The notes below the pieces were generated by a model that saw only the letters and a list, made by a program, of their open reading frames with translations, made no database searches and was not told where the DNA came from. Positions 1-10,218 of a stretch of 64,000 bases of DNA are shown here, piece after piece (positions within the stretch are counted from its first letter, which is position 1; each line of letters begins with the position of its first letter). The stretch is from Pseudogymnoascus destructans (lineage: Eukaryota > Ascomycota > Leotiomycetes > Thelebolales > Thelebolaceae): positions 1,364,001-1,428,000 of the forward strand of contig NW_020167527.1 of the NCBI RefSeq assembly GCF_001641265.1, in the 5' to 3' direction. The translations under genes and the position numbers were made by a program.

Positions 1-478
1 AGCGCCTCGGCGTCGCTAGCTTCTAGATATGGTATAAACTTCCCATATTTCGTGAGTCTTTCCGTGATGACGAGGATAGAGTCATATTCTATTCCTGTTA
101 ACGGGTCCTTGGAGGGTGGAAGCTTGACGATGAAGTCCAAAGCTATTGATTTCCACGCTCCTTTTGGTACTGGTGTCGACTTGAGTTGTCCGTATGGCAG
201 GTGCCTATTGGATTTTGACTTGCTGCAAATGTCGCACTCTCTTACCACTGTCTCTACCTGCTTCCTCATACCTGGGAAGTAGTAGTGTCGGGTGATTCGT
301 TCGAAGGTTCGTGTTACTCCCTGATGACCGTGTGCTGGTAACGAGTGTTGTTCTTGCACCAGCGGGCGTCTCATTTGACTTGGGACATACACTAACCCTT
401 TGTATCGAATCAATCCTTGTTCGTCGATGGTGAAGTCGCCTTCGACTTTGGACAAGACTCGCTTGGCGCATTCGTCTG
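1..478 (-). pseudogene. gypsy-1 integrase N-terminal part (window edge)
   Basis: Third reading frame of the pol region. It carries the HHCC zinc-binding module (H-G-H-Q-G-V then C-D-I-C-S-K-S-K) and the beginning of the rve catalytic core (W-K-S-I-A-L-D-F-I-V-K-L-P-P), the first aspartate of the DDE triad being in ALDF. The frame is interrupted only at its junction to RNase H near 478. The rest of the integrase and any chromodomain lie outside the window. Confidence 0.85.
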
Positions 479-2537
479 TTGCTTCTTGAGTCTTTCCTCG
501 AGTTCTGTATCTTCGATGACTGAGATCGTCGCTAGTAACTCGTTGTACTGTATTCCTGCATCTGTTTTCTTCAGAATTGCTCTAGGTCTTTCTTCCTTTG
601 GGCCGGTGTAGTCGGTCCGTCTGCTGAGAGCGTCTGCTCTTGCATTCTCGGAGCCCTTGCGATAGGTTATCGTGAAGTTGTAGGCTGCGAGGGTTTCTGC
701 CCAGCGGACTTGTCTGCGGTTTAAAACCTTGGTCGTGGTGAAGTATATGAGGTTCTTGTGATCCGTCCATACCTGCACAGGGTAGGTGGGTCCCTCAAGA
801 TATACTCGCCACTGCTCAAAGGCAACGACAATAGCCAGTAGCTCCTTGTCGTGGATGTCGTAATTGAGTTCCGCGGGTGACAGTTTCCTAGAGTAGTACG
901 CGATTGGTTTGAACTTACCGTTCTCGTCTGGTTGATTCAGACATGCTCCAATTGCGAAGTCAGAAGAGTCCGTTTCGAGGATGATCTTCTTTGCAGGGTC
1001 AAATGTAGCAAGGATAGGTGCTTCCGTGAACTTCGTCTTAAGTTCCTGGAAAGCAGCCTCTGCCTTGTCCGTCCATTTGAATTCGAGATCCTTTCTGGTA
1101 AGCTCCGTGAGTGTTGAGCTACCTTGGAATATCCCGAGATGAATCTTCGGTAGAAGTTGGCGAAGCCTAGGAAGGCTTGCACTTCCTTGACTGTGGTCGG
1201 TGTTGGCCATTCCAACACTGCCGTTACTTTTGCTTGGTCCATCTTGATGCCATGCGTTCCAATAATGTAACCCAAGAATTCGACTTGGTTTTTATGGAAC
1301 TCGCACTTCTCTGGTTTGAGGAGTAAGCTGTACTCCTTTAGTTTCTTCAGGACGAGTTTGACATGCTTGACATGCTCCTCCTTGGTTGCTGAATACACCA
1401 GGACATCGTCTAAGTAGACAATGGTAAAGATGTCTAAGTATTCGTGCAAAGCATCATTCATCAGTCGTTGCATAGATGCGGGTGCGTTTGTTAGCCCAAA
1501 GGGCATGACTTGATACTCGAATAGGCCATAGCGGGTGCGGAATGCTGTTTTCCACTCTTCCCCAGCCTTGATTCGGATCAGGTTGTATGCTCCTCGCAGA
1601 TCTAGCTTACTGAAGATCTTTGCTCCTTGAAATCTATCGTGTAGTTCGTTGATTAACGGCAGGGCATACCTGTCCTTGATTGTGATGTTGTTCAACGCTC
1701 GATAGTCCACACATAACCGTAGGGAGCCGTCTTTCTTTGGTACGAAAAGCACCGGACTTCCTGCTGGTGATGTGGATGGTCTGATGAATCCTTTCGCTAG
1801 GTTATCATCGATGTACTCCTTAAGTACCTTCAGCTCCTTTTCCGATAGCTGATATATTGGTCCGAACGGTGGACTCTTGTCTTTCTCCAAAGGTATCTCG
1901 TGATCCCATGGTTGGTGCTTAGGAAGCGCCTCGTTCTTAGGGCCTTCCTGGAATAATCGCTCGTATTCCTTGTACTCCACCGGTATACTCGTCGGTGAGG
2001 ATGCCTGGGCTAGGTCATCGAGCTCGGAGGTTGCACATAACTCCTTCCGGCCCTGGGAGGGTTTCTCCCGTTGTCGCGTGTCCGTCCGTTGTTCACACGC
2101 GCACTGGCTCATCACAACTTTCTCGTTCCACCAGTCAATCTGGGGGTTGTGTTTCTTGAGCCATGGCACACCAAGGATGCACGCATGGTTGTCCATGTGC
2201 ACGATGTCAAACTGAATCGTTTCCTTGTGCCCGTGTAGCATGACCATTTCCAATGGGACCGTTTCGTGGGTCACCATTCCTTCATTAGTCGAGATGGGCT
2301 CTCCATCTACGACCATTAACGGGTATGGTTCGGTTTTCAATTGCGTCTTGAAACCTTGCGTGTCTGCTACTTTCTTTGTCATAAAGTTGCCCGTCGCTCC
2401 TGAGTCAATCATTGCTCGGAGGTGTCGCTGTTGTATCTTAGCGACCACATATAGTTGCATGCTGCCCGTCGTGGTGCATAGTTGGTCTGTACTAGGCCTC
2501 TTCGTGTCGCTCGCCGGTGGCCTACCGTCGAGGACTC
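410..2537 (-). pseudogene. pol: gypsy-1 Pol (protease, reverse transcriptase, RNase H), frameshifted
   Basis: Pol region entered by -1 frameshift; its first internal ATG is at 2460. In order: aspartic protease (MIDSGATGNFMT motif, 2410-2380), reverse transcriptase with LRLCVDYRALN, KLDLRGAYN, MPFGLTNAPA and IVYLDDVLVYS (1740-1400), connection, and RNase H with ETDSSDFAIGACL and ALSRR (960-620). A single-base indel near 1110-1125 throws the reverse transcriptase frame out just after FYRRFISGYSKVA, and the RNase H part continues in the next frame. A second indel near 478 separates RNase H from integrase. The copy therefore cannot make a complete Pol as written, although each domain is well preserved. 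Confidence 0.9.
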
Positions 2538-4475
2538 CTAGTTTTTTGACTCGTCCGAGGAAGGATAGTATTCATCCGCTTCCAATGGTGGTCCTTGGGG
2601 AGATCGTTTCCCTCGCTCTTCTGCTTCGTCTAGCAGATGTGGGTATTTCTCGTATACCTGTTCGCTTTTGATAGGCAAGTCCCCTTCAGACTGGCTTCGC
2701 CTGAGGGCGTGAACTTGCTCTGCGTCTCTGAAGTGTATCCTGGGCGAGGATCGGGGAAACAACTGATTCTGGTGTTTCTTTTTCCAGTGGAGCTTGCAAT
2801 CATCTTCGCTGCAATACTCCCAGTAGACATACGCGTGCCAGGGATGATCAGTCTCTGTTGCGTCTGTCGTTGATAGTTCCCGCTGTCCTCTCACCCATGC
2901 ACTATCTTCCCTCGGAGGCGTGGAGAACGTGTCTAGTTGCTCCATGGCTCTCCTTTCGATGCGTGGAGTGGGTCTCGCATTTTCCCGTCGGAGCATATCT
3001 CTGGCTTTCTCGTCGTACTTCTTCAGGGCTCTCCTGCGGTCCTGGTAGTAAAGTTCGACGCTTTTCATATACTTCAGTTTAGCCATATGCTCGACATCCT
3101 TCTCCAGTTCTTCCGCTTCTTGGGCTTCCAACTTAGCTACGTCTTGGGACGTGCCAAGCAGCCTGCGGGTATTCGTTAGTTGGTCGTAGTATCTCCAGAG
3201 GTCATCCTTGCAGTCGTCCACCTTGCACTTTAACGGAAGTTCCTGTAACAGGTTCCCGTAGAGGTCTTTAAGCATGGGGATTTTCCTCTGGCCATTGGGC
3301 TTGTCTCGTTCGGCCCTAATCTTCGCGTGGGCGTGTTTTGCCATGCGTCTTACTACGCTCTTGCACCGTGGACTCATTGGTTCCGTAGGTGCGAGTTCAT
3401 CGAAGGTCTCCTGTTCCGAGACGGTGAACGATTCCGCCTCCGACCCTTCATCTGAGCTCTCGTCTTCTGGGGTGCTTTCGCCGTTTATTCCCCAGTCCTG
3501 TTTGCTCACAAACGTTGCGTTCAACTGTCCTGTCCAGGTGGCATTGAGTTGTTTGCCGACTTTGCGTCCGCCGTTCCCTTTCTTTGGCTGTCTGCAGTCT
3601 CGGGCCATGTGGCCTGGCTTGTCGCAGTTAAAACAGAGTCGTTCCTTGAATTGTCTGTCTTTCTTAGGGTCACGGGGTCGTCCAGGTTTGAACGTGGCAT
3701 CGAGTTCCATTGGGTCCGACCAACGGTTGTCTCGCGGGTGTTGATCCCGTCGTCTGCCCTCGTTTCCCCGGTAGGGGTAACTTTTCTTGGGCTTGTCATA
3801 GGTCCGACGTTCCTTCTGGAATTCGTATAGTCGATTGTCGATTCGGACCGTATGTTCGATTAGCGCTACCATGTCCGTTGGTTGTTGTTCCAAACGGGCA
3901 AGTTCCATACGTATATGGCTCTTCAGCCCACGTCGGTAGTGGCTGATGAGTGCGCTGGCGTCCCATCCTGTCTGATTGCCGTATCTCTGGAATTCTGTGG
4001 AGTATGTGAGGGCGCTGCCAGTCTGCTTAAGTGCAAACAGATGGTCTTCTGCGGTCTTAATCTCATCGATGTCTCCGAACATGCGTCGGATTTCCTTACA
4101 GAATCCATTCCAGCTGCCAAACATAGTCTGCGTAGTTGTCATGCTTCCATTGGTACTTTCATATTTGAAATAGTCCTTGAGGAATGGTTCGATCCATCGC
4201 AGGGCTTCCCCCCTAAGGTAGGACGCAGTCCACAGGGCATAGCTCTCCTGGGTGGGAAACTTCTCGTCATTGAAGTGCTGGTACAGTTCGACCTGTAGCA
4301 AAAACACCTCAAGTTCCTTTCGGTTGCCGGAGTAAGTGTCGGGCAACTTGACGCGTAGAGTTTCCTTGAGTTCGTTGACGGCGGGTGCGTCAGGCATCTC
4401 TTCATTCTCAGGCTTAGACTTCTGAGACGAAGTTGGCGTGGTGGGGGTTTTCCCCTTCGAACTGACGACAGACAT
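2538..4475 (-). CDS. gag: gypsy-1 Gag polyprotein
   Basis: Structural protein of the retrotransposon particle, 645 residues. Residues about 40-230 form a Retrotrans_gag-type domain (W-x-x-Y-L-R-G-E-A-L-R-W segment), followed by a basic arginine-rich linker and one CCHC zinc knuckle, CFNCDKPGHMARDC, at about residue 280. The C-terminal half is long, acidic then charged and predicted coiled. The start at 4475 follows the LTR end by 46 bases and is the first ATG. The frame ends in TCA AAA AAC TAG, where the last two sense codons form part of a canonical -1 slippery heptamer leading to pol. Family role is established; no particle activity is claimed for this copy. Confidence 0.93.
   Translation of the reverse strand: MSVVSSKGKTPTTPTSSQKSKPENEEMPDAPAVNELKETLRVKLPDTYSGNRKELEVFLLQVELYQHFNDEKFPTQESYALWTASYLRGEALRWIEPFLKDYFKYESTNGSMTTTQTMFGSWNGFCKEIRRMFGDIDEIKTAEDHLFALKQTGSALTYSTEFQRYGNQTGWDASALISHYRRGLKSHIRMELARLEQQPTDMVALIEHTVRIDNRLYEFQKERRTYDKPKKSYPYRGNEGRRRDQHPRDNRWSDPMELDATFKPGRPRDPKKDRQFKERLCFNCDKPGHMARDCRQPKKGNGGRKVGKQLNATWTGQLNATFVSKQDWGINGESTPEDESSDEGSEAESFTVSEQETFDELAPTEPMSPRCKSVVRRMAKHAHAKIRAERDKPNGQRKIPMLKDLYGNLLQELPLKCKVDDCKDDLWRYYDQLTNTRRLLGTSQDVAKLEAQEAEELEKDVEHMAKLKYMKSVELYYQDRRRALKKYDEKARDMLRRENARPTPRIERRAMEQLDTFSTPPREDSAWVRGQRELSTTDATETDHPWHAYVYWEYCSEDDCKLHWKKKHQNQLFPRSSPRIHFRDAEQVHALRRSQSEGDLPIKSEQVYEKYPHLLDEAEERGKRSPQGPPLEADEYYPSSDESKN
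2541..2547 (-). promoter_or_regulatory. -1 ribosomal frameshift signal at gag-pol junction of gypsy-1
   Basis: The minus strand reads A AAA AAC in the gag frame directly before the gag stop TAG (2538-2540). The pol frame is one base back and is open through this point, continuing CTA GGA GTC into the protease, so a -1 slip would give Gag-Pol. About 16 bases downstream TAGGCC pairs with GGCCTA around a 20-base loop, a possible stimulatory hairpin. The heptamer and frames are seen; use of the signal is inferred. Confidence 0.7.
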
Positions 4476-4580
4476 GTTGCTTTGTGTGTAAGCCGGTACC
4501 TCGTAGAAGTGGTGCTCAAAGTGTAACGCTGACTTCTAAACGATAGAAGACACAGAGGTTCTCTTGCGTAAAGGTTTACT

Positions 4581-4944
4581 ATTTGCCATATCTTCAACAA
4601 TAGACAACTGAGGAGGGAACCCTTTAGCAGCTAAGTCAAGTATATACTGAACAAGAACTGATTCCTCTAGGTTACTTAATTTCCGTAAGTTGGCTTGGAT
4701 ATCGCGTCGTGAAGGTACGCCTTGTAAACGGTGACGTAGCTTGCGGTGGTCTACGGAATAGATCCTAGCTGCAACTCGAAGGCGCAAATTTGGGTCGCTT
4801 TGCATAGCTTGGATAGCTAGCACTAATTTGCTTTCATCATTTTTATGGCGCATGTTTTGTTGTGGAGGAATTTAACATTTAGTTGGGGGGGTTGGTCACC
4901 GCATGATTTTGGCACTTTCGCTTGTTTGGCACTTTCGTTATACA
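4581..4944 (-). mobile_element. pogo-3, 5' fragment: TIR and transposase N-terminus
   Basis: Left fragment of a pogo/Fot1-like DNA transposon. The outer end is a terminal inverted repeat (TGTATAACGAAAGTGCC on the minus strand), identical in kind to the one at 16452-16489. The transposase starts at 4853 with MRHKNDESKLVLAIQAM and holds the psq-type helix-turn-helix and the first part of the Tc5/CENP-B helix-turn-helix, ending abruptly at IVEDMAN where gypsy-1 LTR sequence begins at 4580. The missing continuation is at about 14607-16390. A short spurious extension (about 14 codons) is encoded by the LTR. Confidence 0.85.
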
Positions 4945-5775
4945 TGCACGTTAAGCTTAAGGCAATGGAAAACGCTCCATCGACAACAGCAGCAATCAGT
5001 GCAGCTTGTAAAGCATCGTATAATAAGCTTGATACTTATTATAACCTTGTGACAAATCAAGGCTCAAGCCACTCATCAATTGCTACTATCTGCGACCCAA
5101 GATTCAACTTAAGTATATATGAATTTTATATGCCAAATAGTGTAGACGCTGTAAAACGAGATAGGGCAAGAGCACAGTTCGCAGCTTGCTATAACCGGTA
5201 TAAAGACCGTGAGAACGATATACAGGTTGCTGCTATTGAAGCTACTATTGCTGCTGAAACTGAGCAGCCTACGACTCTAAGAGAACTTGATTCCGACGAT
5301 GAGATGTATCAGCATTGTGGGCCTTCTATTGAGGAAGTTGAGTGGCGATGATGGTTCAAAGAGAATGGTGTTGACCGTAATACTAATATCCTCAAATATT
5401 GGCAGGCAAAGCAGTATCAGTATCCAGTTATATCACGGATCGCACGGGACTATTTGGCAATTACAGCCTCATCGGCAGCGTCAGAGCGTATATTTAGTGT
5501 CGGCGGTGATATAGTCACAAAGAAAAGGAACAGGTTATTACCTTCAACTCTTCGATATCTACTCTGCCTACGGGATTGGGGGGTTATAGGCGACGAGGAG
5601 GAGGATAATAGCGAGTAGACAGTTATCATATTTCATTACTATATACTACAGTTGAGCCTCAAAATACTCAAATACTATTCGGCGAGGATTTGTATGAGTA
5701 TTCGCCGAATACTCCCAGATGGCGAGTATTCAGGAAAACCCTGAATACTATTCGAATACTATTTGGGGAACACTG
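4945..5775 (+). mobile_element. hAT transposon, 3' fragment: transposase C-terminus and terminal repeat
   Basis: C-terminal third of a hAT transposase, in frame from ATG CAC GTT AAG onward. Recognisable: DPRFNL segment, then the hAT dimerisation domain with WQAKQYQYPVISRIARDYL and SSAASERIFSVGG, whose glutamate is the last catalytic residue. An in-frame TGA at 5349-5351 (EWR*WFKENG, a CGA-to-TGA type change) breaks it. Beyond the stop at about 5618 lie subterminal palindromic AGTATTCGGCGAATACT-like repeats, and the element ends in GGGGAACACTG at 5775. The N-terminal two thirds of the same protein are at 16494-19886, on the other side of pogo-3. Confidence 0.88.
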
Positions 5776-6429
5776 CGTATAACCCGCCTTCTCGTCCCCA
5801 TTAAGGATAAACACAACGCTAGGCTTCATCGAGGCGAAAATAGAGAGTCTTACCGCCGACATCGCGACGAACAATCGTATCAAAAATTCAAGGAAAGCAG
5901 CCAGAGGGTTGGGTGTGTTGATGCAGTGTGTTGTGCTTGGGGCGGTGGGAGTGCGCGATGACAGAAACAGAGCGGTGGTGACAACAGAAGCAGCGACAGC
6001 AGCCCTTAACGATAGCACCGCAGCAACGACGACAACAGCAAACACACCACAGCCCCCACCCCCTAGCGCACTAACCGCACACCAGCACATCAACACACCG
6101 CATGTCTCACCGGTACCCAGACTCCTTCTGTATTCAGTGGCACCTAGACGCTGCTTTTTACACAGGATTCCCGTGTGGTTTTGGGCTGTTTGGGGGGAAG
6201 TGGGATTGGCATAAGAAAGGGGTCGGGGGAGGTAGTAAGAAACACCGAAGAACACTTGCTTAAAACACCGAAACAAGGAAAAGCGCTCAAAAGCACTGAA
6301 AATCACAAAAATGTGCTGAAAATCACTGAAAATCGCCCAAGGACGCTGGAAATCATTGAGCAATCGGAAGTAGGCGTGGAGGTGAGTTATTATGTTATAA
6401 GCGTAAATTTGGGGGTATCAAGTATAGGC
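5776..6429. other. Unassigned DNA between hAT end and pogo-2
   Basis: About 650 bp with no recognisable gene. A 231-codon open frame exists on the minus strand but has low-complexity alanine/valine composition and no motif. Bases 6250-6360 contain degenerate short repeats of the type GAAAATCACTGAAAATC. Nothing else seen. Confidence 0.5.
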
Positions 6430-6431
6430 TA

Positions 6432-8015
6432 ACGTGGTTTATCAGTACGTCGGACATATCAGTACCTCGGACACTTTTCATTGGCATTCTACTTTAAATA
6501 TCAATAAATCAACCATAACATATTAAATTAACTATAACTAAGCGGAATCAGATGAACTAGACATATCTATAGCTTCTTGACAAGTTCGCGCATTATGACC
6601 AGCTTTTCCACAGATCCCACAGCATCGCCTAGACGGTTGCCCCTCCTTGCGACTACCCCCAACCGCACGTACGTCGCATCGTACCTGCTCATCCACATCC
6701 TTCTGTGTGATAATAGCCTGTGCATCCTCTACTATAAGTGCACCTCCTTCATGGACACGAGCCTTTTTAGCCCTGCGGCGTTTGCTAAGGGCTTCGTTGG
6801 CTGCTCGAAGGGTACGTACCTCAGCAGACAGAAGGGTGTTCTCATGTGCTAGTCGCTCCGTACCCTTTGCCAATGCAATAACTGTCCCGAAGAGTGGAGT
6901 TGGCGAGCTTCCTTGGTGACGGGCAATTCGATTTCGAACGAGGGTTGTTTGTGAAAGAGCTTCAGTTGGGTTGGAAGGGGTCTGGGAGACCCAAGGGTTG
7001 GTGTTGGCAGTAGAGGGTCTGGAGGGAGTTGGAGTCCGTAACCTCACGTCAAGCTTTGAAAGCACTGCTTGCGGGTCGAAAGGCACTAAGCCAGCTCCGC
7101 GGAACCCGGACTGGGCGTTTTGGGCTGTCATGGATTCCAGATATGCTGCTCTAAAGGCGAGAAAGAACTCGACCTTGGTAATGTGGTTGATATGAGCCTT
7201 AATGAAGGTCTCAATCTGCCGACCATATGCCCGCTTCAACACACTAAAGCACCCGACATCAAGTGGCTGAGTTAAATGAGACGAGTGGGGGGGTAGTCCA
7301 AGAGTTATAATGTTGTGTGCCTTGCAGTACTCTTGGAACTCGGCCGATTCATGACTCTCGTGCCCGTCTAACACCAGCATTCGATATGGACCCCTTGCAC
7401 GAACAGCAGTATGTTTGTCGAAGTGTTTCAACCATTCTAGACCCATCTCATTGTTTGTCCATCCATTGCTTGTCGGTTTAACAACCCAGTTGTGTGGAAG
7501 GCCGCCGTCTGTATACCAATTTGCAAGATGATTCTTGCCTTTAACTACCAAAAATGGAGGAATACTCCAGCCGTCACTGTTGATACAAGCAATCGCTGTA
7601 GCCCATTCCTGATTCCCTGGCTGAACTGCCTTACCTCTGCCAAGTCGATCTGCATGGGTAACAACCATTGCAGGGCAAATCACACCCATCATAAACCCAG
7701 TTTCGTCAAAGTTATAGAAGTCGCAGTCCAAAACACCATATTTTGCCCTCATATTTTCCACTAGTCGAAACCACGCGCCAATTAGTTCAGGATCTTCGCA
7801 GAGTGTAGAATGAGGTACTTCATAGAGCTTAGCAGCCTTCCGACGACTTAGATTTTTTGATGTTCGGATAGCCTCGATAGCTAGAATGATTTTTGCTTCT
7901 TGGGTAATCACTGACATAATAAAAGGTGGAAAAAACGCGTTGTGAAGTTAGAGGGTAGGAAATTCGGGAAAAGTGTCCGAGGTACTGATATGTCCGACGT
8001 ACTGATAAACCACGT
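6432..8015 (-). mobile_element. pogo-2: complete-ended pogo/Fot1-like transposon with internal deletion
   Basis: Element of 1584 bp bounded by perfect 48-bp terminal inverted repeats (6432-6479 and 7968-8015) and flanked by TA on both sides (6430-6431, 8016-8017). Each TIR contains two tandem copies of a 16-17 bp motif, TATCAGTACSTCGGACA, which probably serve as transposase binding sites. The single gene inside (6538-7917) lacks the second helix-turn-helix half. The perfect TIRs suggest recent movement, possibly by transposase made elsewhere. Confidence 0.93.
6538..7917 (-). CDS. pogo-2 DDE transposase, internally deleted
   Basis: 459-residue member of the DDE superfamily endonuclease (pogo/CENP-B) group. 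Residues 1-40 hold the psq helix-turn-helix (KIILAIEAIRTSKNLSRRKAAKLYEVP), then the sequence jumps from STL to CEDPEL, skipping the roughly 90-residue Tc5-type DNA-binding domain that precedes the core in related proteins. The core carries the three catalytic acidic sites: YNFDETGF (about 70), LDGHESH (about 185) and QPLDVGCF (about 215). The C-terminus ends with a CCHC-like knuckle, CGICGKAGHNARTC, shared with pogo-3. Reading frame is intact. Without half of the DNA-binding domain it may bind TIRs poorly; that is inference. Confidence 0.88.
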   Translation of the reverse strand: MSVITQEAKIILAIEAIRTSKNLSRRKAAKLYEVPHSTLCEDPELIGAWFRLVENMRAKYGVLDCDFYNFDETGFMMGVICPAMVVTHADRLGRGKAVQPGNQEWATAIACINSDGWSIPPFLVVKGKNHLANWYTDGGLPHNWVVKPTSNGWTNNEMGLEWLKHFDKHTAVRARGPYRMLVLDGHESHESAEFQEYCKAHNIITLGLPPHSSHLTQPLDVGCFSVLKRAYGRQIETFIKAHINHITKVEFFLAFRAAYLESMTAQNAQSGFRGAGLVPFDPQAVLSKLDVRLRTPTPSRPSTANTNPWVSQTPSNPTEALSQTTLVRNRIARHQGSSPTPLFGTVIALAKGTERLAHENTLLSAEVRTLRAANEALSKRRRAKKARVHEGGALIVEDAQAIITQKDVDEQVRCDVRAVGGSRKEGQPSRRCCGICGKAGHNARTCQEAIDMSSSSDSA

Positions 8016-8130
8016 TATATGAATACAAGATTCCACTCCAATCCCAAAAATAAACTCAAATCCATCACATCAGTGAAATCCAACGCCCCTCTTCTCTATC
8101 AACCTTTTCCATATCTTCTCTATCTCCTCT

Positions 8131-10218
8131 CTAAACCCTCCTATCCGGCACCCTCTCCGTCTCCTTCTGAAAAGTCTTCTCATCATAATCCGGCTCCCCC
8201 ACCGGCTCCTCCGGCCTCTCCGCCCTCTTATTCAACCCCCCCCCCTTCAAGAAGTACATAAACTGCTCCAGCCCATACCTGGCAAACAGCCTACTCTTAA
8301 CCCCAAACACGACATCCAGCTCCTCGAGCGTCTTCCCCTTCGTCTCGGGTACAAGCATTAACACTCCGAAGAACCCGATTACGTTCCACGCTGCGTACCA
8401 GCAGAATGCGCCGGTCGGTCCGAAGGCTTCGAGCAGGGAGGGCCAGGTGATGGAGAGGACGAAGTTGAAGAACCAGGTTGTGGCTGTGGCGAGGGACATT
8501 CCCTGGGAGCGGATGTAAAGCGGGTACGCTTCAGCGGAGTAGGTGAAGGGCACCGGGCCCTCGCCGGGGGAGTAGACCATTCCGAAGAGGTAGATCCCGA
8601 GGGCGATACAGGCAATCCTCGCCATCGAGGTCTCAGGGATCAAGAACGAGAATCCCGTGAAGAAAAGCGCCAGCGCCATTAATGGGAAAGTGGTCAGGAG
8701 TAAGTTACGTCGGCCGAAGGTATCGATGGTGTAGAAGGCGGGGAGGGCGAAGAAGAAGTTGATAGCGCCGAAACCCATTGAGGCGCCCAGGGCGGAGAGT
8801 TCCGAGAGGTTTGCCTCGATGAAGATCTCCGAGGAGTAGTAGGCGATGATGTTGACACCGCAGAATTGCTGCATGAACATGACCAGCTCCGAGGCTTGGA
8901 GGGCACGGCGGTTACGCGGGACGGAAATGAGTTCCTTGGCTTTGTTGCCCATGTTGCTTGTCTCGAGCTCGGCGCGGACGAGATATTGAATGTAGAATAG
9001 GTCGCGCGCCGCTTGCACTTTGCTGAAGCGGAATTGCTGGATCGCGGTCCAGGCTTGGTGGTGCCGGCCCTGACTGATGTACCAGCGCGGGGACTCGGGA
9101 CACATGAAGACGAAGCAGCATACCACGACTGCGGGGATCATAGCAGAGGCCATCATGAGACGCCAGTTCATCCCGGAGACGCCAGACGGGTCTTTGACTT
9201 CGTACAACATCAGATCAGCCGCGTACCCGATGAAGATCCCAAACGCGGTGAACATCTGCCAGCACATGATTAAGGCGCCACGAATAGGCGGCGGCGCCGT
9301 CTCAGCAGCGTAGATGGGCACGGTGGCGGACTTGGGACCGATGCCGAAGCCGAGGAAGAAGCGCGCGACGAACATGTGCCACCAGGTGTTGGCGAAGGCC
9401 TGCCAGAAGCAGGCGGTAGCGGAGAAGAAGCAGGTCAGGAAGATGGTGCCGCGGCGGCCGAACCAGTTGTTGAAGGGGATGGTGAGCCAGCAGCCGATGA
9501 AGGCGCAGCAGAGGTAGGGGCCTGAGTTTAGGAGGCCGACGAGCCAGGTGGAGCGGGGATCTTTTTCGCCGATGCCAAAGTGCTGTTTGTAGAAGATTTG
9601 GGCGCCGTTGACGACCGTTTCGTCTGATGGGGGTTAGTCGCGCGATCTCTTAAAAAGTATCATAATTGGAAAAGAAGAAAACTCACCCATTCCCTGCACG
9701 GCCGCACACAGCGAACACAGCAGAATAACAAGATACAGCTTCTTGGGCTGCCTCCACTTGTGCTCCAGCTCATCGGAAAACACCTTGATCTCATCCTCAG
9801 TCAGTCCCTCAACCTCGCGGAACATATTCGGGTCCTTGGCCACCATAGCCCCGAGCCTGAAGGCGCGAACATCCTCCGCCTCGCCCAGCGCAAACTCTCG
9901 ACAGTACTGCTCACCCATGTCGCCGACCTTCTCGACAGGCAAGTTGCCAAGCGGGTTGGCGAGCTTGAGATTTAGCCTGCGGCGCGTGCGCTCCTTCTCG
10001 TCGGTGATGCGGGCGAGCCTCTCATCTTCTTCCTCTTCTTTATCGGGCTTGCTGACCACGAAGTCGTGGCGCGGGCTGGAGGGGTCGGCGGGGGAGAAGC
10101 TGGAGGAGGGCTCGCCGGTGTTTATGCGTGTGGGGACGGCGACCTTATTGCTACCGATTGGTATGGTGGTGAGTTTGTTGTTGGGGTCGTCCATGTTGGG
10201 GTCCGCCATGGTTGGCAT
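8131..10218 (-). CDS. MFS sugar transporter (hexose/maltose type)
   Basis: Predicted plasma-membrane sugar:proton symporter of the major facilitator superfamily, 674 residues. Exon 1 is 10218-9687, exon 2 is 9623-8131; the 63-bp intron has GTGAGT, GACTAAC and CAG. The join restores the first helix QGMDETVVNGAQIFY. A hydrophilic N-terminal extension of about 160 residues precedes helix 1, typical of one fungal sugar-transporter subgroup. Family signatures: FGRRG between helices 2 and 3, PESPRWYISQGR after helix 6, and PETKGKTLEELD near the C-terminus. Start could also be the ATG at 10209. It is the only intact cellular gene in the 20-kb transposon nest, and it lies within the 7.6-kb block that appears to have moved. 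Substrate cannot be named. Confidence 0.88.

Larger units (their letters stand above)
1..4580 (-). mobile_element. gypsy-1: Ty3/gypsy LTR retrotransposon, truncated by window edge
   Basis: Ty3/gypsy element read on the minus strand in the order LTR end, gag, protease, reverse transcriptase, RNase H, integrase. The integrase runs off the window at base 1, so the other LTR is not visible. Only the last 59 bp of the upstream LTR (4522-4580, LTR-1 family, ending ...GCGTTACA) are attached; the remaining LTR sequence is missing here and a matching piece sits at 12187-12591. The leader between LTR and the gag start is only 46 bases. Two single-base frame breaks interrupt pol (near 1110-1125 and near 478), but no stop-rich decay is seen, so the copy is young. 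Seen directly: CCHC knuckle, DSG protease, YLDD reverse transcriptase box, RNase H, HHCC integrase finger. Confidence 0.93.

Noticed and set aside
5668..6363. 231-codon minus-strand open frame
   Set aside because: Overlaps the hAT terminal repeats, has low-complexity Ala/Val composition and no motif.
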